DNA of 64,000 nt, from positions 16,513-80,512 of the forward strand of contig JADKKE010000017.1 in the NCBI GenBank assembly GCA_016720655.1, written 5' to 3'. This document shows positions 57,541-64,000 of the stretch, piece by piece (the first letter of the stretch is position 1; each line of letters begins with the position of its first letter). Under the pieces are notes generated by a model. It ran no database searches. It was not told the origin of the DNA and was given only the letters and a program-made list of their open reading frames with translations. Position numbers and translations under genes: made by a program. This DNA comes from Bacteroidota bacterium (GTDB lineage Bacteria > Bacteroidota > Bacteroidia > AKYH767-A > 2013-40CM-41-45).

Positions 57541-57626
57541 TTCTCTGCTTCACGGAAATTTCCGGGATCGAATAGAATTAATTGCTATGTTTACGCGATT
57601 CGCATTTAGAGTCCAAATGGAATGAA

Positions 57627-58838
57627 TTGATCGATACAGAGTATGTAAAAAAAAGTATTTTTTCCAAACCTTGATGGTCTGCGCTTTTTTGCTTTTCTGG
57701 CTGTTTTTTTGCACACAGTTTTTATACAGAGATCGACGCAATCAAAGAAACACCCTTGTGGAACTTCTGTTACACATTAGCAAGAAATGGGGTGTATGGA
57801 GTAAATTTCTTTTTCGTACTCAGCGGTTTTCTGATTACGTATCTTTTCCTCGATGAAAAAGATAAAACGAAAACAGTTGATGTTAAAGCATTTTACATTC
57901 GCCGTGTACTTCGAATCTGGCCATTGTTTTATGCTGTGATAGTTGTGGGTTTTGTCATCATCCCGAACCTGATGCATGCAATCGGTGAACCTTACGAAGA
58001 AAAGTCGAACATATTTACATATTTCTTTTTCATCAACAACCTTTTCCCTGTTCCTGCAACGGCTGTACTCGGAGTTTTGTGGTCAGTGGCAATTGAAGAG
58101 CAATTTTATTTGTTCTGGCCATTGATCATGTTTTTTACACCGGCGAAACGGTATCCCCGCGTATTTTTTAGTCTGATACTTCTCTCTTTTGTATTCGCTA
58201 TTTTCTATCCCGGTCATCCGGAACATACTTTGTATTGCATTTCTGATCTCGTTCTCGGAAGCTGGCTTGCTTACCTTGCTTTTAACAAGAGTCCAATGAT
58301 AGATAAGATTGCATCCATACCAAAGTGGTCGACACTGTTGATCTATATTGCTGGTTTTGCAATGATCATTACACACCGCTCATGGAACAATGAATACTTC
58401 AATCCCTTTTTGCGAATTCTTTTCGGAATGTTCTTTGCATTTATCATCATTGATCAGAATTATGGAAAACATTCGGTGATGAAAATGTCGAAAAGCAGGT
58501 TTGTTACCTTCTGGGGGAAATATACTTATGGATTGTACATGACTCATTTTATGGTCATCTATTTCATCGGGAAAATTATGCGAACGTATTATACAAAATC
58601 TCTTTTTGATGTCTTGATTGTAGAGACCGTGATCACCTTTGTATTTTCATTGGTAGTAGCCTACGTAAGCTATACTTGGTTCGAAAGTCCGTTCCTGAAG
58701 CTCAAGGAAAAATTTGCTTACTATCGAGGGACGAACTATCGAGGGACGAGAGGCGGGGGACGAGGGACGGACGTGTCGGTATCAAACTTAAAGGGACTAG
58801 GGACGAGGGTCGGGGGACGGACGGTGTCAGTTAGCTGA
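57627..58838 (+). CDS. Acyltransferase 3 family membrane protein (two homopolymer frameshifts, end in repeat DNA)
   Basis: The uninterrupted frame is 57756-58838, but family similarity starts earlier. Removing one A from the A8 at 57647-57654 and adding one T to the T7 at 57704-57710 gives VKKVFFPNLDGLRFFAFLAV then FFAHSFYTEIDAIKETPLWN, the expected N-terminus. The catalytic-type His lies in FFAHSF; further motifs are GVNFFFVLSGFLITYLF, FYIRRVLRIWPLFY and WSVAIEEQFYLFWPL. About ten membrane segments follow. The start is uncertain (a TTG at 57627 is one choice). The last 35 residues (RGTNYRGTRGGGRGTDVSV...) are translated repeat DNA. Such enzymes O-acylate sugars of peptidoglycan, lipopolysaccharide or exopolysaccharide. 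Confidence 0.8.
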
Positions 58839-59020
58839 ATGTCCGCATTGAATAGGAATCATTCAGCAATTAAGTACACCAACAACCTAATAACTTAGAA
58901 CAAGGACTAGGGACGAGGGTCGGGGGACGGACGGTGTCGGTTAGATGAATGTCCTCATTGAAATGGAATCATTCAGCATTAAGCACACCAATAACCTAAT
59001 AACTCAATAACTTAATAACT
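58794..59020. repeat. Two direct copies of a 120-bp unit
   Basis: Copies start at 58794 and 58914 (GGACTAGGGACGAGGGTCGG). Both read on through GGACGGACGGTGTC, a CATTCAGCA stretch and CCTAATAACT. Shorter GGGACGAGGG-type units precede them (from about 58727). The first copy overlaps the 3' end of the acyltransferase frame. Confidence 0.8.
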
Positions 59021-59043
59021 CAAAGAGGGGGTCAGCTGAGTCA

Positions 59044-59090
59044 CCAATAACCTAATAACCCAATAACCTAATAACCCAATAACTTAATCA
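59044..59090. repeat. Tandem CCAATAACCTAATAAC repeat
   Basis: About three copies of a 16-bp A-rich unit between the 120-bp repeats and the lipoprotein gene; related shorter stretches (CCTAATAACT) are in the 120-bp units. Non-coding. Confidence 0.75.
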
Positions 59091-59094
59091 CCAT

Positions 59095-59508
59095 TTACTG
59101 CTTTTGAAAATTCTTCTCCATGATTCCGGAGTTTCCGTCAAAATCAGTATTGATAACCATCACCGATTTATTCAGTTTGATCACCTGCCAGGTTCCATTG
59201 TAAGAAGGCATTCCTTCGATCGTTACTTCAACTTTTGTCAATGTAGTATGAACAGAAATTGTTCCACGACTGATTTCACGAAGTGAAGTTCCTTCTGAGT
59301 TGGCTCCTTTACGAATGATTACTCCATTGTCGATGGTCCAGCTTTCGGCAGGTAATGTACTTGGAATCTGAATCATACTCCAGGTTCCGTTCAACTCCGA
59401 CATCACTCCTTTTTCAGATTTCAGAAATTCAGTTTTTTCACAGGAAGTGAGTGCAACGCCCGTCAACAAAAGGATACAAGCAAAGATGTAAGTAGAAATT
59501 TTCTTCAT
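59095..59508 (-). CDS. Lipocalin-like lipoprotein
   Basis: 137 aa. Lipoprotein signal peptide with lipobox ALTSC (Cys near residue 23). The mature part reads like a small beta-barrel: LNGTWSMIQIPST, TISVHTTLTKVEVTIEG, YNGTWQVIKLNKSVMVINTD. The GTW repeats are typical of lipocalin-like domains of Bacteroidota. Ligand unknown. Its stop lies at the edge of the repeat array. Confidence 0.65.
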   Translation of the reverse strand: MKKISTYIFACILLLTGVALTSCEKTEFLKSEKGVMSELNGTWSMIQIPSTLPAESWTIDNGVIIRKGANSEGTSLREISRGTISVHTTLTKVEVTIEGMPSYNGTWQVIKLNKSVMVINTDFDGNSGIMEKNFQKQ

Positions 59509-60010
59509 AGTAATAAAGATTATGTGAGGAATAAATTAAGCATGCATTGAGGATAATGGACACACCATGCTCAACGCAGTGTTTCTTACGCACTGTTTTT
59601 TATTGCGTTCCTGATTGAAAAAATCTGAATTGTAAGAAAATGAAAATTATATTCGAAAAACAGGGCACTTCAATCGATGATTATTGATTTGAAGTCGTAT
59701 TGTATAAAAAGCAGGTGTAAGGAATTGTGCTAAATAATAAACTAAGCTGTGTGTTAGAGCTTTTAAAGAACGCCTGGAAGTTTGAAATTGGAGGTATTAA
59801 CCGCGGAGTTCGCGGAGTTTTACCGCAGGGTTCGCGGAGATGGGTTTGGATGATTGCAGAGAATAATTCAAATCAAATTTGTATTAAAATAAATTATGTT
59901 TGAATGTTATTTATAGGTTTTACAGAGCGAGAAAAAACTCTGCGAACCCTGCGGTAAAACTCTGCGTACTCTGCGGTTAAAAAAGCAATATAGATCAAAC
60001 CTTGAAACTT
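59509..60010. other. Intergenic region with palindromic element
   Basis: About 500 bases between two minus-strand genes. The right half is the palindrome at 59797-59980; the left half must contain the lipoprotein promoter. No gene seen. Confidence 0.55.
59797..59980. repeat. Long palindromic element of GC-rich arms
   Basis: Left arm TTAACCGCGGAGTTCGCGGA, then GTTTTACCGCAGGGTTCGCG; right arm CTCTGCGAACCCTGCGGTAA, then AACTCTGCGTACTCTGCGGT and TAA. The arms of about 43 bp pair with few mismatches around an AT-rich centre of about 95 bp. It resembles the repeat class seen at 22508-22593. Elements like this are dispersed in many Bacteroidota genomes. Confidence 0.8.
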
Positions 60011-63000
60011 TCAATATCGCATAAGTTTCACACTCTCACTGATTCCCTCACCACGAATACGTACAGTGTAGACACCGCTCGCTATATCAGCAAGGATGAA
60101 TTTTTTCGAAATAAGATCTTTTTCGACATCCATTTCTCCATGCCAGATCCATTTTCCAATTGCATCGTAAATATCAATTTCAATACCGTGCATTGAAAGC
60201 CCTTGAAGCATCTCCACATAAAAATATCCATCATTCGGATTGGGATAAACGTGAATGTAGTATTCAGGACCTTTGCATTCTTTCGTGAACACCTCGATGC
60301 TGTCGCTCGCGATGCACCTGAAGTCTGCTGAAGCGGAAACCCAGTAAACTCCCGCTGCATTGATCAGCAAAGTAGAATCATGCGAGCCATTCGACCAGTT
60401 GTAGACATAAAAATTTGTTCCTGCGTGAAGTTGAAGATTTTCGTTTTCACAAATAATTGTATCTGTGCCGAGATCGATGGTCGACAGTGAATAATATGTA
60501 ACCTGAATAGAATCTTCGGCAATGCAATTTTCTGAAGTAGTTGCATGCAGTGTAATAAATCCTGCTGTGTTTACAGTGATGGATGAGGTAGTCTCATTCG
60601 TGGACCACAAATAATTTGCAAACCCGGCATTCGCCTGGAGAAGAATTTCTTCGCCCGGACATAAGGAAGTATCCGCTCCCAGTTGCAAAGAAGGAACGGC
60701 TTTCGCGTCAATATGAATTGAATCGGAAGAGACACAATTATTCAGGGAAACAACATCCACCCAATAATCTCCGGCTTGTGTGACCGTAAGTGTAGGTTGT
60801 GAACTCTGGTCCGACCAATGATAGTTAGCAAAAGAATTTCCCGGACTTAAAACCAGTGAGCCTCCCAGACAAATTGCCGAATCCACTCCGAGATTTGCAT
60901 GCACAGTATCGATAACGATGTCAATGGTATCACTCGCCGGACAACTTGCTGCAGAAATAACCTGTACCCAATAAGTTCCGCTTTGATTCACAATAAGAGA
61001 AGCAGAAGTCGATTGGTCAGACCACAGATAAGATGCAAATCCTGCACCCGGACTTAGTGTGAGCGAAGCTCCGGAACAAACAGTAGAATCACCACCGAGT
61101 GAAATCTGTAGTGTGTTGTCGTAAATTACATGAATGGAATCCACAGCAAATGAATTGCAATCACCCGCACTGCTTACACGCACCCAATACGTTCCTTCCT
61201 GCCATGCAGTGAACTGAGGATTTGCAGAACCATCCTGCCAGCGATACGAAGTATATCCGGCACCGGCATCGAGTACCACTACTGCTCCCGGACAAATAAT
61301 TATATCCGGACCCAATTCAACACTTGTTTGAGAAGAATTCGGGTTGATGTGTATCGAATCGCGAAGGATACACGAGTTTGCTGTTGTTACATCCACCCAA
61401 TAATCTCCCTGCTGAACAGCGGAAAATGTAGGATTCATCGAGCCATCCTGCCAGGCATAGGAAAAATAGTTTTCCGGCAAACTCAAAATCAATGTATCGC
61501 CTGCACACAAATTCGCATCGGGACCGAGATCCGGATAGGCAGGAATTGCATGAATGAAAAGTGTATCTGTAAGTAAACCACAATTTGTGGTTTTACTAAT
61601 CACAAGAGTATCCGTTCCTGAGCCGGTGAAGTTGATTGAAATGGTACTGTCCGTAAATGTGTTCACAGAAAGTTTCCCCAATGCCGACCATGTATAATTT
61701 CCCAGATTCCATGCATTCGCATGAATGCTGTATTGCTGAGCTGTGGCGTTTGGACAAACACTATCCGGACCTTCGATCTGCAAATCATCCGTGAAGAAGG
61801 AGGTAGACATGAAATTGGGAAGACCGGAAATACTTTGTTTGCCATTCAGGTGAAGCCCTGTTGCAGTAGCACCACAGGCCAATCCCAATGCATTCGGATT
61901 ATTAATCACTCCGACATACGCATCCCATGGAGTGAAACCATTGCTGAAATAGATTCTTCCATCCGGACCAATCTGCAAAGCATTTTGATTGCCGGGTGCG
62001 CTGAACATCACTTGTGTTTTGGAATTTGCAATTGTTACCGGATTTCCGGAAGACAAATCGTACTGATTGATATGACCATCACCGGAATTGGTATGCTCAA
62101 AATGGTAAAACTTGGTATTGTCAGGAGAAAATTCTACACCTAAATTGTAATTGGATGCTGGAAAAGAGATCGGATTTGACAGCAAGCCTGTTGCATTGTC
62201 GAAGCGATAAAGTTCCAGTGGATAATCAAAAGTGCTTATCGCCATCCATTGCCCGTCATTCGAAAATTTAATATTACCACGCCCCGGTTCATAAAACCAT
62301 CCCGTATGAATTGGACCAATGGAATTCACCACCGGTGTTGTATTCACACCACTCGAATCCACGAGGTAGGCCAGAAAATTATTTGTTCCCCACTCGTGAA
62401 CCATCACCCAGATCGAACGACCATTGCAATGCATCGTGCCGTTAATTTTTTCTTCAATCGGTGAATGCAAAACAATGTTGTAGGGAAAAATATCACCCAA
62501 GCCACCATCCAAAGTCATGTCCACAACAGAATAACGGAAAGGTGCAGCAAAAGAATCTTCTGCAACAGCAGTCTCGAAATAAATATATTTATCCGGATGA
62601 TCCGGCCAGGGAACTGCGAGACCGGATTGACAGGAAGACAAGCCACCGTAAATCTGAGTAGAGTTAGCCATCGCAACATGATTTCGGTTGAACATCGTAT
62701 CGCCATCAGTATAGAACAACAGATTCCCCGCCTTGTCCGACATGCTCACCGTTCCTTCGAAGGCCCACATTGCATTGTTCGTTACAGCCACAGCAGTTCC
62801 CGAAGTGAAATCAAGTCCGGCATGATTTCCGAAATACCAGTGTGCAGCTTCCATGTCCTGGCATCGCCCGACTTGTAAAAACACAGTAGCCGAAGTATCG
62901 TAACACGTTCCGTTAAATGTCACAAGAGAAATCTGAAATCCCCCTGTCTGCGGAAACATGTATCCAAGTGTAGTATTGGTTCCAATTACTTGTCCGTCTT

Positions 63001-64000
63001 TCAACCACTGACAGGACACAATTCCTGGCGTCGTATTGCTAAACAAAACATTTGTATAACGCGGAATACATGCCGAAGTACTCATGCTAAAGCTGCTGCC
63101 TGTTCCGCACACAACATGAATTGTGTCATAAACAAGTTGTGTACAACTGCTATCGCCATTCATAGCAATCATTTCGATTATAAAGGTTCCCTGGGAAGAG
63201 AATGTATAACTGAGATTCACTGATGACGAAACAGGTAGATTGTTGATCAGCCACTGATAGGTACTCGATCCGCTGCTGAAATTTGTAAACACGAGATTTG
63301 TACCCAAAGTAATTGTATCATTACTTGAGTCGAAAGTTGCGGTAACCGGATTCGCACACAAGCTCCAGCAACCACGCGAAGCCAGTAAACTTGCACGAGC
63401 ACCGTTCAATGCCGTTGTCATGCGATCTTTTTGTCCGGATGTAAAGAGCGTATGGCATCCCAGGAAACCATAATCCATATGGTTCTCCACCTGATCCTGC
63501 TGATCACCGATCCCGCCGGATGAAACAGGACGGAAGGGATTATTTACCGAAAGATCGTCATCGTCAGTTGTACAGGTATTTCCTCCCGACTGACAGGGAA
63601 CTGTTGCGGTAGAATTATCCGGAGGTGTATCGCATACATGATCACCATCGGCCAGACAATCATTGTTTGTACAACCACCTTCGAACGTATGGTAGAGTCC
63701 GAGATAATGTCCGCATTCGTGGATATGTACTTTGGAATTATCCGGCGAGCTTCCAAAAAATCCGGCTTCGTTTACAATGCCGTCTTCAGGATTACCATGA
63801 GAAGAAGGAAAGTATGCATAGCCTGCAACACCACTGCCCATCGACAAGGAAGAAATTTCTTTCACGAGCCAGATATTCAGGTAGCGTAAGGGATCCCAGC
63901 GATTGAGATCTTTCAGCAGGATATCATCCGTTTCCATAGTCATGTTCGTGAGCGGAGAAACATCCCGGGTGATACCTGTAGTCACAAGGCCATTCGGATC
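60011..64000 (-). CDS. M43-type (pappalysin-like) metalloprotease with PKD/Ig repeats and T9SS domain, 5' end missing
   Basis: At least 1329 codons; the frame is open to the right edge (DPNGLVTTGITRDVS), so the signal peptide and propeptide are outside. The zinc motif is HECGHYLGLYH near residue 90, and the Met-turn region is VENHMDYGFLGC, as in M43 proteases. Then come two PKD-like domains (about 215-385), a WD40-like propeller (about 390-770), and six Ig-like units of about 75 residues with the pattern (L/D)LGPDxxxCxGxxxxL-AG---Y-WxDGS. The end is a T9SS type A domain (VYPNPNDGYFYVEML...SGVYTVRIRG). It should be exported and act on extracellular proteins. Confidence 0.85.
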   Translation of the reverse strand, partial: DPNGLVTTGITRDVSPLTNMTMETDDILLKDLNRWDPLRYLNIWLVKEISSLSMGSGVAGYAYFPSSHGNPEDGIVNEAGFFGSSPDNSKVHIHECGHYLGLYHTFEGGCTNNDCLADGDHVCDTPPDNSTATVPCQSGGNTCTTDDDDLSVNNPFRPVSSGGIGDQQDQVENHMDYGFLGCHTLFTSGQKDRMTTALNGARASLLASRGCWSLCANPVTATFDSSNDTITLGTNLVFTNFSSGSSTYQWLINNLPVSSSVNLSYTFSSQGTFIIEMIAMNGDSSCTQLVYDTIHVVCGTGSSFSMSTSACIPRYTNVLFSNTTPGIVSCQWLKDGQVIGTNTTLGYMFPQTGGFQISLVTFNGTCYDTSATVFLQVGRCQDMEAAHWYFGNHAGLDFTSGTAVAVTNNAMWAFEGTVSMSDKAGNLLFYTDGDTMFNRNHVAMANSTQIYGGLSSCQSGLAVPWPDHPDKYIYFETAVAEDSFAAPFRYSVVDMTLDGGLGDIFPYNIVLHSPIEEKINGTMHCNGRSIWVMVHEWGTNNFLAYLVDSSGVNTTPVVNSIGPIHTGWFYEPGRGNIKFSNDGQWMAISTFDYPLELYRFDNATGLLSNPISFPASNYNLGVEFSPDNTKFYHFEHTNSGDGHINQYDLSSGNPVTIANSKTQVMFSAPGNQNALQIGPDGRIYFSNGFTPWDAYVGVINNPNALGLACGATATGLHLNGKQSISGLPNFMSTSFFTDDLQIEGPDSVCPNATAQQYSIHANAWNLGNYTWSALGKLSVNTFTDSTISINFTGSGTDTLVISKTTNCGLLTDTLFIHAIPAYPDLGPDANLCAGDTLILSLPENYFSYAWQDGSMNPTFSAVQQGDYWVDVTTANSCILRDSIHINPNSSQTSVELGPDIIICPGAVVVLDAGAGYTSYRWQDGSANPQFTAWQEGTYWVRVSSAGDCNSFAVDSIHVIYDNTLQISLGGDSTVCSGASLTLSPGAGFASYLWSDQSTSASLIVNQSGTYWVQVISAASCPASDTIDIVIDTVHANLGVDSAICLGGSLVLSPGNSFANYHWSDQSSQPTLTVTQAGDYWVDVVSLNNCVSSDSIHIDAKAVPSLQLGADTSLCPGEEILLQANAGFANYLWSTNETTSSITVNTAGFITLHATTSENCIAEDSIQVTYYSLSTIDLGTDTIICENENLQLHAGTNFYVYNWSNGSHDSTLLINAAGVYWVSASADFRCIASDSIEVFTKECKGPEYYIHVYPNPNDGYFYVEMLQGLSMHGIEIDIYDAIGKWIWHGEMDVEKDLISKKFILADIASGVYTVRIRGEGISESVKLMRY

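Noticed and set aside
53000..57600. SpoIIM name as evidence of sporulation
   Set aside because: The gene belongs to the widespread MoxR/DUF58/RDD operon of non-sporulating bacteria; no other sporulation gene is present.
58720..59090. Real C-terminal extension of the acyltransferase
   Set aside because: The Gly-Arg-Thr-rich tail is the translation of a DNA repeat that continues outside the gene, so it is not a domain.

Overview
The window looks like a chromosome segment of an environmental member of the Bacteroidota, of the Chitinophagales/Sphingobacteriales/Flavobacteriales kind. The reasons are visible in the sequence. It is AT-rich and has few Shine-Dalgarno sites. It carries several large secreted proteins ending in a type IX secretion (T9SS) type A sorting domain (YPNP...GIYxxxI...K). 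It also has SprB-type adhesin repeats, TAnnTTTG-like -7 boxes, and families typical of the phylum (DUF4199, DUF2911, DUF6268, DUF6624, DUF58/MoxR/DUF4129/DUF4350 cluster). No rRNA, tRNA, CRISPR array, prophage or transposase was seen.

Layout. 1-1.7 kb: two tandem paralogous T9SS proteins on the minus strand, one cut by the window edge and one frameshifted. 1.9-5.2 kb: an Asp-box beta-propeller protein. 5.3-8.9 kb: an exosortase H-like enzyme, its probable membrane partner, and a secreted beta-propeller protein ending in an IPTL-CTERM signal, a complete sorting system beside T9SS. 9.1-17.5 kb: an accessory region of small stress-type genes (CsbD, two DUF4199 proteins, duplicated 49-75 aa proteins, a lipoprotein) plus a purple-acid-phosphatase-like exoprotein and a duplicated-domain secreted protein. 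Four promoters here share two 9-bp direct repeats, ATTrTGTAA, exactly 21 bp apart and exactly 30 bp before the end of a TTTG/TTTA box. 18-20.8 kb: a SprB-repeat adhesin. 20.8-23 kb: an ECF42-type sigma factor with YciI-like and VOC proteins. 23.3-41.8 kb: giant secreted proteins (Kelch, LamG, phosphoesterase, beta-helix). Three of them share a C-terminal module of about 190 residues with two dockerin/EF-hand-like loops in place of the usual T9SS domain. 41.8-50.6 kb: housekeeping and envelope genes (DUF6624, DUF6268, DUF1415, PIG-L deacetylase with a 39-aa membrane protein and a Na+/solute symporter, DUF2911, RDD). 50.6-57.5 kb: the minus-strand SpoIIM-DUF4129-DUF4350-MoxR-DUF58 operon flanked by two RDD genes. 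57.6-64 kb: a membrane acyltransferase running into repeat DNA, a small lipoprotein, a palindromic element and a large M43-family metalloprotease cut by the right edge.

At least six genes are broken by a one-base change, nearly always inside a short homopolymer, while both halves keep perfect family similarity (near 1317, 6811, 27190, 52456, 56324, 57647/57704; possibly 6404). Housekeeping genes such as MoxR are among them, so most are probably consensus errors of the assembly. They are annotated as single genes with the frameshift noted. The A7 tract in the signal peptide of the IPTL-CTERM protein could alternatively be a phase-variable tract.

How the genes fit together: the window is dominated by extracellular and cell-surface functions. 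Three unrelated phosphoesterase folds are exported, several propeller, Kelch and adhesin proteins probably serve attachment or polymer binding, and two or three terminal sorting signals (T9SS type A, IPTL-CTERM, and possibly the dockerin-like module) decide how they are anchored. The repeated operator suggests that CsbD, the acidic 78-aa protein, the duplicated-domain protein and the phosphatase form one co-regulated envelope or stress regulon.
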